A stretch of 60,000 bases of DNA from Adiantum capillus-veneris (lineage: Eukaryota > Streptophyta > Polypodiopsida > Polypodiales > Pteridaceae): positions 126,209,817 to 126,269,816 of the forward strand of contig CM043958.1 in the NCBI GenBank assembly GCA_014529385.2. Reading direction: 5' to 3'. Shown here piece by piece: positions 1-13,600 of the stretch (positions within the stretch are counted from its first letter, which is position 1; each line of letters starts with the position of its first letter). The notes beneath the pieces are model-generated. The model was not told where the DNA came from and searched no databases. It saw only the letters and a program-made list of their open reading frames with translations. The position numbers and the translations under genes are program-made.

Positions 1-169
1 ACCAAATTTCTCATGTTTTATAGGGCCCCCAAGAGGGCTGCCAATCAGATGGTCATAGCTCAATATTCATTTATTCTATCCACAGGGCTCAATTGTGTGG
101 GTGTTGGCCATCATTTTCATAGCCACGCTAGGGCACTTGTGCAAGGGATGTGGTTTTGTTGATCATGTT

Positions 170-306
170 AAAAGTGAGAGAATATAATGACCCATCCATT
201 CTTCATCATGCTAAAAGAGAGCAATTATAGTGCTCCATCCATTCCCTTATATCGTCAATATAGTAAGAGAGGAAATATAGTGCCCCATCCATTCCCTTAT
301 ATCGAA
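170..306. repeat. Short tandem repeat, about 3 imperfect 50-bp units
   Basis: Three adjacent units share a core CCATCCATTC, the last two with CCTTATATCG after it. They are separated by purine-rich GAGAG spacers. No coding potential is seen. The rest of 1-1,100 holds no gene I can recognise. Confidence 0.6.
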
Positions 307-1104
307 AATCTTTAAGTGCACTCCAAGCCACTTTTATGATTAGGTCTTGGGTAGGGTTCAGGGGATCAGTTTCCCTACGATAAACTCTATCATTATCAAT
401 AGAGAAGAAACCTGCTACTCCACTATGGTGGAGGGGTCAACCAATTACAAATAGGCACTGCTAGAGATTTTTCTATCTTCACACCCACACTATCCTTAAG
501 TCCAAAGTATTTCGTGCTAGTTTGATCCTTGTACAAGTTTAAACCATCATTTTCCAGAGTTTTAGAACGTCGCAGCTTAGGTCATGCTCACTCTTGATGT
601 AAAGTTAGCCATCGAAAGCAGTGTAACAGGCTTTGTGAACAAAAGACCATAAAGCTAGAGCAATAGGTGCTCCCTCAATGGCATTTGATAGTGAAGTGCA
701 GGATGTTGGACCATTGGGCACACATAGCCTATGCTTGCTCTTTGTGTTGGTTAGAGAGCACATAGGAGTGCTCATGGTGGAGCACTCACTTGAAGTAGAG
801 CCCATGGCCACTTAAAATGTGAAGCTGCTATTTCAGAGTCCCAAGGATTACAACTCACATTTTATAAAGAAGCTTTAGTGCATACTTGGTGCCCTAGATC
901 TCACTTTTGGAGAGAGAGAGAGCAAGCATTTCATTTTAAATAATCTGACAAAATTTTGGTACGTCTAATGAGGATTGCAAACACTGACCAAAAGCTAACC
1001 TTGCACTTTTTGAGGTTTGAAAATCACTATCTATAATTTACACTTAGTTGGTAAATGTACCATTCACCTTGCATTTCTAAAGTGCTTCTCAAGGGTCTAT
1101 CAAT

Positions 1105-2470
1105 GTGACACTAGATGAGCATCTTCAATCTACAATTAATGCCTTTAGTAGCTTACTCCCTTTGCATAAGCTCATAGGTTTGAATCAACGTGAACAAGAT
1201 TCTATCAAATTCAAAAGAGAGCAATGTTGTAAGGACGTTGCCCTATTTGGGGCTCGCACTCCCAATGAGGTAATTGAATCTAAGGCTTTGTTTACAATCC
1301 TCCAACTCTAGGATGAAGAGCTTATGAGGTTCGCGTAATAGATCACTTCAATTAAATTAGCAAAATGACCATGGGTTGGCGCCCTTCTCCTTTCGAGTTT
1401 GATACATCAATTACATGTCACTATCAGCACGAGAATTACATTGGAAGTAGTTTGTGGAAATTACATCTTCATGGGTGTCTTCACCTCACTTGGCATCTTC
1501 GCTCGATCCAGGTTTGCTTCACTTAAGAAATCAGCACTACGTGTCATCACACCATTGCGGTTGAAGTATGCACACAAACATTCCTCACAAGTTTCTAGTA
1601 CGATCGGTTACAAATACTCTACCAATTTTGTATCAAAGTTTTGTGTCCAGCTCAAAATTTTGGCATAGAACAAACCTAACAATGTGAATTTTGATGGTCT
1701 TGTCTCTGTATTGCTGCAAGAGACGTGGTCTAGAAACAATAGGGTAACGAACATGCTATTTGAGTAGGCATTTCTTGTTGCACAACAAAAACAAAATCCC
1801 AATGTTCGGCCTCTAATGCTTCTTTAAGTAGAGGCATGCCCCTATACCTACTGCCTCTTCAAATGGTGATAAGTCTAAAGAGTATGACAATAAGGCAAGG
1901 AGGAGAGGAAATTGTCATTACTTTAAGACAAACGATCATCTCAGTAAGCAATGTCCTAAGCTTAAGGCTAAAGAGGCTCGTAAGAAAGACGCATAAGCGA
2001 CCATTGCAGCTCTGGCAAATTTTGTGCAGGATGTAGACTAGCCTTTTTGAGTATACTCTCAATATGAGCCATCTATTCATGATCAATATTGTAGAATTTA
2101 TGGATCATGTGTGGTGCTTTCTCTGGCGCAGCTATGCATAGTATGTCTCATTGCAGTGTGTTCACTTGTCACTGTCCCTAATGGAGATATATTCAATGAC
2201 GAGAGCTAGGAAGATTGTGCTTACTATTATAAGTGGAAATTCTTTCACACTTGTTGATGCTTTGTTTATACATGGGATCAAAAAGAATCTTTTGCTAGTC
2301 AATGCTTACCAAACTTGGTCTTGTAGTCAAGTTTGTGGATGACATGCATGGGCAACTTCAATGATACTATTGTCGCATCTCACTCTTTGTTTCATGGATT
2401 TCATTAGCTCAATGCTTACAAGAAAGGTGTGGGAGATTCAACATGCAACCTAGGCATGCATGAGTATAGC
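1105..2470 (+). pseudogene. Decayed Ty1/copia gag-pol remnant
   Basis: Small plus-strand reading-frame pieces resemble a copia polyprotein. At 1,862-1,993 a frame reads through a degraded CCHC zinc knuckle: C-x2-F-x4-H-x4-C starting CHYFKTNDHLSKQC, with the second Cys changed to Phe by one base. At about 2,260-2,340 comes the block before the integrase, with IHGIKKNLL and, one frame away, KLGLVVKFVDD, as in copia elements. Stops and frameshifts occur throughout. The upstream ORF at 1,105-1,311 may be gag but is not recognisable. No LTRs were found, so the ends are uncertain. A dead fragment, with no function inferred. Confidence 0.55.
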
Positions 2471-2684
2471 CGCTTAAGGCAAAGCTCAAAGTGTTACATT
2501 CTAAAGAGCATAAGATTACCAGCTGTATCATCTCCAAGCAAATCTCATCTTGAATATTTCACATGTTTTTGTAACAATATCCAACCTTTGTAGCATGTAC
2601 CAAGGAGACAAATGTGAGCTTATCAAAATGCATACATAAAAATTCGTGTATGGGTGTGCACACCTATGTAGGCTTTTGCTCGCA

Positions 2685-3127
2685 TGTGTGTGTGTGTGTG
2701 TGTGTGTGTCCATGTTCAAGAAGAGGTGCTTTGTGTGCACTCTCCTCCAGCCACAACGATGCTTTTGATTCCATGTCTCGGAGGTACATGCAAGCATGGT
2801 CACCTTCTCCACAGAACATAGCTCGCACGTGTGTATGTGTGCATGTTCAAGAAGGGAGAGGGAGAGGGAGAGGGAGGGGGAGGGGCTTTGTGTTCACCCT
2901 CCTCCAGCCACAACGACCACTTTGATTCCATGTCTCAGAGAGGTACATGCAAGCATGGTCACCTACTCCACGAAAGGCAACTCGCACGTGTGTATGTGTG
3001 CATGTTCAAGAAGGGGAGAGGGGGAGGGGCTTTGTGTGCACTCTCCTCCAGCCATGACGACCACTTTTGATTCCATGTCTCAAACAGGTACATGCAAGCA
3101 TGGTAACCTTCTCCACGGAAGGCAGCT
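2685..3127. repeat. Minisatellite with 131-159-bp units and (TG)n / (GA)n tracts
   Basis: Three tandem units each contain CATGTTCAAGAAG (2,711, 2,842 and 3,001), then CTTTGTG, CTCCTCCAGCCA, a CCATGTCTC block and GCAAGCATGGT. The spacing differs (131 and 159 bp) because internal GAGGGA runs differ in length. A pure TG run at about 2,685-2,709 leads the array. The overlapping ORFs read the repeat in several frames and are not believable genes. Confidence 0.75.
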
Positions 3128-4567
3128 GCTCCTAAGAGTTATATCAAGGCGGTTAACAGTGGAGGATGAGGATGATCGCCTTGCTGTAATACCATGTTGG
3201 TTTATGCCATATCCAAGACCTGTGGGAGGAAAAGAGGATCAACAGGAGAGGAAAAAGAGGAGAAGCTTCATGCAAAATAGAGGTAGACCAAAAATAAGAG
3301 TGATAAACTCTAAAGTACAAATTTAAAGGGCCACAGAGTTGATATTTTAACTACAGACACTAATGCATGGTATACAGGAGAGACCCCAGCAAGTGGATGA
3401 TGCTTGCCTTCCTAACAAGCCCCAGTAATAAAAGGATGCACATAAAAAGGCACCTGAAAGTTACTTCCAAGTAGTGGCATTTTTCCTTCTCCATGCATCG
3501 ATGATTTCTACCTACTCACAAATATCACTCATTAAGAAGTAGATTGCTGTGCTGCATTACTCTTTCATTACAAGTTTTTCTAGCTTTTGTTGTCTTGGCA
3601 TAGCATTTTGCCACCTTGAAAATTAATGATCCCAAGTTAGTCATGAGGGGATAATTCATTTGCTACTAGCTTAGCTTTAGCTTAGCTTTGGCTCAAAGCT
3701 TGAAGGGTTCAACAAGCATAGAGATGTCCCACAGGAAAGACTTTCTATCTAAGGTATCTACCACCACATCCTCCTTATCTTTTTTATAGTTGACAGTTAT
3801 TCTCAAAGGCATATCAAGTGAGTGCCATCAGGCATCTCCTTTGCCTCCTACAAAAGAACTCCCGCCCCTTGGCAAAGTGGGTCGATTGTTAGTACTAATG
3901 AACGCTACTTAGGCACTTTTGGAGCTAATTAGGCACAATACGATCATCAAAAATGAAAAGAGTTCCTCCTCAATTTGACTGCATTTAGCGGATGCACTTG
4001 GCGAGTTTCCATAGGTTGCACTAAAAGAATCCATTAAAATGCACTCCACTCACGCAAACAAATGTGAGAATCTAAGACTGCTTTTGCTCTAGAATTGCAA
4101 GCAAATAGAACTCATAATTACAGCACTACGAAGTAAATAATGATTTATCTGCTGGCTTTGTGAGGAACAAGAAAAACACGTGCACAACATTCTCTCTTTT
4201 TCTTTTTTTGTGTTGGAAGAAAAGGGGGGGAAGCCCCACACAAAAAACAACACCATGCTTAGAAAAACGTGTAGCAGGTTGCCTGATACACCACCACCAA
4301 GAATAAATATGTAGCAGGTTGCCTGATACAACACCACCAAGAATAACTCATTGTCTGCCTGAAATCCAGACATCTGTCCGTCAGTCAAAGAGTAAGAACA
4401 AGAAAACCTATACAAATCCATGGAAGAAAATTATCATATCCAATCTCACGTTCAGAACTCAATAAGATTTTTGTGCATCAATTAATGCGGCAAGTGCAGA
4501 ACTATACACACAAATATGTCAATAAATCAAAAATCTTGTAATATTAGGCCCTCAAAACAGGAGAAAA
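3128..4567. other. 3' flank of the F-box/LRR gene; no gene seen
   Basis: No conserved reading frame in either orientation. On the minus strand the stretch below 4,568 is downstream of the F-box/LRR stop codon and probably includes its 3' UTR. It holds a 40-bp tandem duplication (GTAGCAGGTTGCCTGATACA at 4,271 and 4,311). I could not place a poly(A) site. Confidence 0.5.
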
Positions 4568-4645
4568 TCACATCGATGCCGAACTCAGTAGCCGCCGTAG
4601 CCTTGGACAGGCAGCACGAATATCTATCAAATCCTCTGGTAAAAT
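4568..4645 (-). CDS. FBL15-like: F-box/LRR gene terminal exon 17
   Basis: 78 nt after an 87-nt intron with acceptor AATGCTTGCAG. It reads ILPEDLIDIRAACPRLRRLL then SSASM and stops with TGA at 4,568-4,570. The CPxLRRLLSS ending is characteristic of the family's C-terminus (CPSLKR followed by a short Ser-rich tail), so the protein appears complete at this end. Confidence 0.88.
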   Translation of the reverse strand: MLPEDLIDIRAACPRLRRLLSSASM

Positions 4646-7600
4646 CTGCAAGCATTACGACACAAATTTTTTTAATCCAGAGAATCGCCCCAAGATTGAA
4701 TGTCAGTATACAAGCCATTTTTCGAGACTGACCTTGACACAATTTCGTAGATCCAAGGTTCCAAGGGCTGTACACCCTTGCAAAACTGCTTCCAATCCAC
4801 TTGCTGCAATGCTAGATGCCTGTTTGAAACATTGGAAAAAAATATCATCATGGACAGATCACAGTAGGATGGAAAACAACTGCAACCTGATTGCTGTGCC
4901 AAAGGGTAACTTGCAGGAGCTTAATGGGTCAGGATAGTACAAAGACTGCCACCAAAGAATAGGAGATATGGAGCCCCCTTTCTCTCTAAAATGAACAAGA
5001 AAGGATCCCGTCAAGGGTTTTGGGTTAGGGTTTCTGCATCTAAGTAAAAGACAGAACTGATCATTGTGTCCATCCGGCAAGTCATAGATGCTCTCTGTAG
5101 AAAGGTGGTCCATGCCAAATTGTGAGTCATAGCAGGAGCAACGTTCAGTTTTCTCTAACCTATTTTTACTATCTTCTCTTTCTAGATACTGATTCTGATT
5201 CATCATAGAATAGTTCTCAAAAACGGGAAAAAAAGACTCCAAAATCTGCTCCCTTCTCTCTAGAAATACTGGCAGAACCACCCCAAAACAGAGCTTATTT
5301 TCTCTCTCTATAATTTCAAAACTGCAACCATAATGTGGAAAAGTCATTTTTTTGCATTGGCTTTAAATATGCACCTATGTATGCTTCTCTGATTGAACAC
5401 ACGTTGCAAAAAAGAGTGCTTTACCATAAACTCAAGCCCCATAAAGGTGTCAACCAATGTTGCCCAAGGAAGAAGTGGTTCAATATAGAATGGCCAAGAT
5501 GATCAAAAGTCTGTAGTGGGTTTGGATACAAACAATGATAAAGAGGCTTACCAAAAGCATATAAATGCATGTAAGGCGCTTCTCCAAAAAAAGCAAATAA
5601 GATATGGTAAATTCTAGACAATGTATATGGACAGCATGAAAAGATTTTAGGCAATTTGGCACTTACAAACATGTAGAGCATTGTAAACAGCTATAACCAA
5701 ATGTAGGCAAGCTGCTGTGATAGAACTCTTTTCCATGTACGTCCTCTCTCTTACCATTGAGAATATATGTGGGAATCCAAAATTTGGTAACTCAAAAGGC
5801 AAGGTACTTGCAAGGTAAAACCGGCTCGCTGCTCGCCATCGCTGCCCCCCTCCTCCCACCTGCGCACTGCCCAGCTTGCTGCCGTAGCCCTCACGAGCTC
5901 TCCCTTAATCCTCGCCTGTCGTCAGCAACACCCCCCCCCCCCCCCCGCCGGGTCCCCCGTTTCGCTGACCGCTGCCCCCATACTCACTGCCAGGCCCCCC
6001 TCGCTGCTCGCAGGGTTTGGTCTCGCCTTCATTCCTCTCCCGCACTCCTGTGTAGCAGCAGCAGATGCAGATGGAGGATTCTGCTCCGCCATAGAGGGAC
6101 TCAACGGAAGCCCCCTCGCCCGACCCCGAGGAACCCACCATCCGACTTGCTCTTTCGCCTTTAGGCCACCTCTATTATCTGTAAGATTCTCGGCACCATA
6201 CCCAACAGAGGAGAGGTGCGTGATCTCCTCCATGCCCGTCTTTTAGCAGAGGTGGGCAAGATCCTCGACGTTCAGCTTCTCGAACGTGGCTACTACCAGA
6301 TAGAGTTTGAGACCCCCGAGATGGCGTCCAAGGTCATTGCGATGAGCCCCTTGGCCATCCGAACAGTTTGAGCTCATTTTTGAAAGCGACGCCATGGTTT
6401 TGACTCAGCTACCGACGTTCTTGTCGAGGAGGCAGACCTTTACATCTCAATCTGCTTCCCCGGCCTGCAGGGGGAGTACCTTCCGCTCTTGTCCAAGATT
6501 GGCTCAGAGATTGGGACCGTCTTGGAGACACCTCGCAAGGCAGCCTCTGTAGTTGCCAAGGCAGCTGGCATATCCACAATACGTGTTCTGGTTCGGGACA
6601 CCCACACCCTCCCGAAGGTCATTCTATTACCTCGGGTGAGTGGTGGTTGGCTCCGCTAGAACGTGGAATATTCGGGCCTCCCGAATCAGTGCTCCATTTG
6701 TCGACAGATGGGCCATCTTGAGAAGGCATGTCCACGGAGGAGGCACCGACCTTCACCTCAGACTCAACCCCAGCCTCCTAAGGCTAGCCAGCATCAGCAG
6801 ACAGAGTCACAGGGTACTCAGGCACACTCACCCTCCGAGCTTGGGGCTCACGCAGAGGAGGTCTGGCAACAGGTTCGTGATCGGCGTCGAGAGGGGCCAC
6901 CACGTCAACCTGGCCCTCCGGGTGGTTGCTTGGCTCCAAGCCACCAGCAGTGGGTTCCAGCACACGGAACCGTTTCGACCCTCTTCAGCAGGATGAGGCC
7001 CCAGCTCCATCCTCCACCCAGTCCCCCTCGTCCATCCCCCTCCCCGCCTCCCCCCTTTCCCTCCGCCGCTCCCATCCCCATCTTCCTCCATCCCCTCCCA
7101 CTAGCCCCCCTGCTTCCACATCTCCTCCCGCTTCTACCCCACAACCGGCCCTTGGGGCAAGACCTTCATCGACTGCTAGGAGATCTCTAGGCAGCGCTTT
7201 TGCCACGAGCCGCTTGGCGAGAGAGGGACATCCTTTCTTGCGAACTCCCCTTCTGGTGCAAACGTCTCCCTTTGCGGCAGTTCCTCGAGGATTGACGAGC
7301 TTCGACATTCGTCGTACGTGGGACTTCTTCGCCTACGACTTCACACAGTTTCTTGGCGACTATTCACCAGACTTTGAGACAGCTTGTTTCAGAGTTCATG
7401 TACTATTCCTTGCACTTGGAAGGATAGAGGCCCTGGACACAGCGGTTTGCTTCTCTTTTTCCTTATCTGGCAGGGACCAGTCTGGACTCAGTGATGGATT
7501 GGCTGCAGGCACAGGCCCGCGAGTTCTCTCACCACACGGGAGACCTAGGGGTTACAGATCTAGTACAGACTTTGTAGTCGTTGGCCAAGTTTTCAGTAAC

Positions 7601-10600
7601 ACCTCCAGACTCCGCAGGATGTAGACACGATGTGGTACACTTCGTATACATACATGAGGACTCCTGGACAGACGAGGTTGCCTTGCGTACGGCACGCCCT
7701 TCTTGGGCTTGGGCTAGACATTCTTTGCAGTCACGCCTATCTCAGGGACGCTTGGATGCGGATTATTCCCCATCCAAGCCAGCCTCGAAGATAGCGTGGT
7801 TAGTTGTTGTTCCAGCATCAGTTCTTTCTCGTTCTCCATGAGGATTGTCTCATGGAATGTGCATGGATTACGTGGGCCCCAGTTTCAGTGTCAAGCGGGG
7901 TCGATTGCATCACGAGCTTCGGCGATGCCTTGTGGGCGGAGAGATTGATATTCTTATGCTGTAGGAGCATCATCTTTGTGAGAGCCGCATTAGACGATGT
8001 GGCCAGCTTTTGCGTGGTCGATATGAGACAATTTGGTCAGCTGTATTTTGACCTGGTGGTATCCAAGGAGGGTATGTATGACTATTGTGGACTCTTGGCA
8101 GCAAGCCATTGTGGGCAAAGGTATTATTGTGTCTGGCAAGGCTCAATGGATTACTATGCAGGTTCACGACTACCTCTTGGGCTTCCTGAACATCTATGCG
8201 CCCAATGTGGCAAGTGCACATGCAAAGTTTTCGTCTCACATTGTAGAGTCTCTACCGCATGCAGAGCAATAGTGCATTGGGAGTGACTTCAACATGCTAG
8301 AGAACCCCTTTGACAGGATTGGAGGTAGCCATGCTACTGTGCACGGGGTTGAGTTGGCAGCTTGGGAGAGGCTATGTATGACTTTGAGGGTCTCAGATGT
8401 TTGGCAGCACTCGGGCTTTGTGAGGCCTCTAGATAGCTTGGCCTTCTCTCGCTCGGACCACGGAGTGGGAGTGAATCTATCTAGGATAGATCGCTTCTAA
8501 GCGAGTGACCACATATGTGACTTAAGTGGGTCAGTTTGCATTTTGGCTAGGTGAAACCAATCCGTAGGGCGGTAGGCGTTGGCTTTCACCCGAAATTCTT
8601 TACACACAGAGCACTTTGCAAAGGAGACCTGTAATGGGAATTAACACTTAATCACACACACGGCTCGGAAGCTAGAATGCTCCGAGCAGACGCCGACAAC
8701 CTGTAGGCCCCAAAATTGGCGCCCCTTTCGGTATTTCTTTATTCTTTAGGAGGGTAAAGTACAAAGAAGAGTCATGGGAATCCTTTGACTGTATCCCACT
8801 AGATACCGCTTGTTTTGGCCAAATTTCCGTAGCATAACAGCCCCTAAACTTGCGCGAAACCAATTCCCCTGCTGGAACTCGCTTCTACTAGCGTATACCC
8901 TCTGATTCCTGCCCAAAAACAGTAAATTCAGCACGCTGTATTTACTGGTTTTTTCCCTGTTTTCAGCCCCAAAAAGTCCCCTAACTGTCCTCTGCCAGTG
9001 GGGCACGATTCCCAAAGGTTTTGGCGTCCGTATGGCTGAAAAACAGTAAAATTACAGCGCATACACAGCGCTGATTTTCACCTGTATGGTGAGGTTATGA
9101 CCCTCACCAGTGCCTGCTTTGGTGTAGCAGCTAGCTACCCCCGTTCCTACTCAAGGAGGCTCTTGCCTCAGCACAAAAGCATGAACCCACACAGCTGTAC
9201 ATCAGTCAAATGAGGAGCCCTCTTGTGGGGCATCACATAACTGCACGTAGGAGAGAGAGAGAGAGCAGTGTGTAGTGTGTGCAGGGCATCACTCCTAGCA
9301 CCACATTGTACATGAGAGGGAAAGGAAGCACTCCATAGCTCTTAACCTGTGACAAAAGCTGAAATGAGGCCTCTCCCAGCTTAAAAATCAGCGCCCATTT
9401 TTCTGCAAGGGAAAGTTCATGAAAAATCGACATTTGGCGCATTTACAAGCATTTGCCCGTTTCGGGTTCGCCGCTTAAGAATATCCTGACCGGTTGCCCA
9501 GTTGACTTCGCAGTAGAGTTGTAAAATGTTCCCCTAGTCATACCGGAGGTAATGACGCGAACACATTTAAAGGCCCAAAATAGCAGTTCCCTAAATTTTA
9601 GGAGATGCTTCCGTTGGGCTCCCACTGGTCTTCTGACCATCTATCCTCGTTGGGACCGCATCCAAAAGTGCAATGTGGCCCAACTGTCGGATACTTTTTG
9701 TTGGTAGTCCCACCTTGACTTTACGCCTTAATTGAGTTCACTTCCTAGTATCCACCAACTTGCTAAGTGCGACGGGGGGACCTATATGATCTTGCTCTGA
9801 GCCTAGACATCCTCTTACCATACGAATTCCAGTGCCGACCACTACCCCTCTGCGTGTGAAACTACCGTTCACATTGGCCATGCAATGTCCGACCGTTTGC
9901 TACTTCAAGAAGAGGGTCTCAAAAACAAAACAAAACCCCTTGGAAAGAAACCAACAACTAAAGTTAGCAGTTGCCACATCCTCGTGACATAGATAACAGT
10001 TGCCACGTCCCCATGACATACCCCCCTCTTGAAATCGCAAACGTCCTCGATTGCATACCATAGATACACCCCACTGATGATCTTGTGCTATTAACACTCT
10101 TTTATCATTGCATGTATCCGCAAGAAAGGTCATAACATTAGATACAAATGACTTATGGAGGCCTTCATACTTTTGTCATTTCCATCTATTACACTGAATT
10201 CATATGTACATTTGATGTACTAGCTCTATCATTACCCCTCCTTTGCACACGTTGGGTTGGGGCATAAGTAGGCTGTAACCCAAAGGCTTCAAGGTAAAGC
10301 TGCAATACATCTGGTGACTCTGACAGTTCATGCTCTTCCATCCACTTTGTATCCATAGGCGGATAGTTCTTGAACTTCACCAAATAGCGTCTTGCAACTT
10401 GTCCTTTAACTTTTCTATCCTTATGTGCCAAAACTTGCTCAGGTACCAGGATCTCATCAAGTTTCTCAACTTCTGGCTGATCCTCATCTAACATATCTTC
10501 TGGCACATCACCCACGAAGGGTCTTAGAAGACTCACGTGAAACGCATTATGAATCTTCCATGCATCATGCAATTTCAGCCTGTAAGCCACATCGTTGACC

Positions 10601-13600
10601 TTGTCAAGCACTTGAAAAGGCCCATAGTAACGCATGCTCAGGTTAGGAAACAACCGTTCCTTGCCCTTCATCTTCTTTAACCTTGCCTTTTCGAACCTTA
10701 ACAGAGCCCAATCACAAGGTGATAGTAGCAATTCACGACGGTGACGATCAACAACCTTTTTCTGCTTTGCCTGAGTCTTCTCCAAGGCAACTTTAATCTT
10801 CTTATACATCTCATCCATGTTCTCAACATATCGATCTGCCTCAAAGATCTTGTCCTTTGTATGCAAAATGGGAGGAACCTTTTTGCCACCTTCAACAATC
10901 TCAAAAGGTGCTTTGCCAGTAGACGAATGCACCGTATTATTGTACGCATACCGAGCGCGCTTCTTGGATCCACTAGTCGCCTCGAAAGTCGATTTCCAGC
11001 ACAAGTAGCATGCATACACACAAGTATTGTAATGTGCAGCGGAAGTAACTTATGGTGAATGCTCAAGATAAGTGCTCATTGTGTACTAAGGTTCCTTTTA
11101 TTGAATGAGAAAGTTTTGTTTACTTCATGAGAGATGTACAAGGACTAGAGAGAGAGAGAGAGAGAGAGTCACAAATTGATGACGTGGCAGTGCAACCCGG
11201 ACACACACACGGCAAGGTGATGACGTGGTTGATTGTACGAACACCCGAAAAATGTGCTGGCAGGCTGACTGTATAGAAATCCGTGAAACGCGCTGATAGC
11301 TGCTGCCATGGCAGAACTGTACGAAAATCCATAAATTGCATTGATTGCTTTTCTTGGCAGTTTTTGGAGCCAGAAGCTTTTTGGACTTATTTGCTTTAAA
11401 GTTTGAAGCTTTTTGGGACTGTTTGCTTTCGAGTTTTGAAGCTTTTGGGGCTTTGCTTTTGGCATCCCTTGTAAGAATAAAAGAGCCCTAAGGGCCTCAC
11501 TTCTCAGAGCATCAGGCGTGTGCTTTTCTCAAAGCATACCGGTCCTATGAACGAGCAGAAAGGGCACTTGAGCACTTTGGGAATTGTTATTGAAGAATCT
11601 TCACGGGACCGACCTTGGACTTTTTAGCCACTCCCTCCCTTACTTCATCGCACATCGAGCGCACTCCCGTCTTCATCGCTCTGTCTTACAAGGCATAAGC
11701 CATAAAGAATCCCAGATTACACATGGGTTCTCGTGAAGAATTTAGCAAAGATAACACCTCTCCATGGGCAAGCAAAGAAAAGTAAAATCAAGCGCGAGAA
11801 CTGAAGAAACGAATATAGAATACGACAAATTTTTGGCAACGAAAGTTTGCTAGAAGACCTTTAAAAATCTCTTCAATGGTTGAGAATTTGGATATGCAAC
11901 AGAAGGCAAAGTTGATCCTCTCAACAAGCTCTACGCATTGATGCAAACAGATCATATATCCAACAACTTTGAAAAATTAGGGTTTTTGCATAAAATTTCA
12001 CTATGTGTGGAGTTAATGTTTTTGGAAGCTCCTGTTATCTGTGTACAGATAACTACTACTAGAAGTAAGGAACATGCATATGCATTTGGAAACATGGAAC
12101 TCGACCTCGACTCTTTGGCAACGAGATGAACCATTTGCTTAAAATTTTGCATGTTTTACAGGTGAAATGAGGATGAGATGGTGAGATCGGGAACGACGGA
12201 AGCCCAAGAATGGATCCGTCGATTCAAGATAAGAATGATGAATTAGAATGAAGATAATCTAGTGCATCAAGATTCCCATATGAATAAGATTGACTATAAA
12301 GAGTTCCAGCGGGATGAGATGGCTATACAGGGATCTAGGAGCATCAAGACTTCTGGACGGATGAGATGACTAGATGATTGAAACACTGTGTTCGGTATGA
12401 ACTAAGTGTGTGAATGAAGAACTTTGAAATAGGAATTTCCAAAGATGATTTCGATTTATGTAGGAGCTTAATGTTGTCTGGAAGAACGTGAAATCGATGA
12501 TGATGAATACAATGGGGAGCAATGACCGCTCCATAATAAATCCGATAAGTATCATGAATTTTGAATGAAACTAATATGGAAGAACCTTCTATTTGTGAAC
12601 AAACAATAGGATTGAGAATAAGATGATGATGATGATTTTGGAGCAGTGACAGCTCCCGAATGAACCTCATAATTGAAACACGACCGATTCAACAGAATTG
12701 AAGTGCGCGCATCAAGAGTTCCTGCGGGATGAGATGGCCACAAAACTGGAACTGAATGATTGGACCACTTTGTTCAATATAAACTTAGTGATGGATTGGG
12801 ATCCGCAGAAATGATTCTCGCACACGACAGTGCTCGAGTCCGAAATACGTTGCTGGCAGTCATGGTCTGAGATTTGGAATGAATTTTTTTGTGATTGATT
12901 TGTCATGTGATCTCCTGTGATGTCATGTGCAGTGATGTGATTGTCGTCTTTGTACAAGCGCTAGATGTGTCGTGTCTAGTGCATCAGTACTTAGGTTCAA
13001 TGTCTATTGAATTGGTTTATGGCCTCTCTTTGTTTTGCAGGTGTAATCGAGGGAGATTACAATTCTTTCAAGAGGGGGGCATGTCACAAATTGATGACAT
13101 GGCATTGCAACCCGAACACACGCACACAAACCAAAGTGATGACGTGGTTGACTGTACGAACACCCAAAAAATGTGTTGACGGGCTTACTGTACGGAAATC
13201 CGTGAAACGCGCTGACAGTTGCTGACGTGAAACTATACCGAAATCCGTAAATTGCGTTGATTGCTTTTTTCAGGCAATTTTTGAAGCAAGAAGCTTTTGG
13301 GACTTATTTGCTTTTAAGTTTGAAATTTCTGGGATTGTTTGCTTTTGAGTTTGGAAGCTTTTGGGACACTGCTTTTGGCATCCCTTGTAAGAATAAAAGA
13401 GCCCTAAGGGCCTCACTTCTCAGAGCATCTGGACGCAAAGTCTAAGAGCGAGGACCCTACGGGAGTTGTACTTTGCTCAAAGATTAATAAAAAAGAAATA
13501 CAGAAAGGGGCGCCAGTCTTACCCCCCTCCAAGGCGGGGCCCCCCTTTCTATCGCTAGAGACATATTTGCTTAAAATTGCATAGTCCGAGAGCGAGGACC

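Noticed and set aside
4859-5347. 162-codon minus-strand ORF as a gene or additional exon
   Set aside because: It lies inside intron 15, has no recognisable domain, and its inclusion would break the phase-perfect join of exons 15 and 16.
10965-10985. GGATCCACTAGT resembling a cloning-vector polylinker
   Set aside because: Only this 12-base BamHI-SpeI-like string matches; the flanks do not continue as vector sequence, so it is taken as chance.
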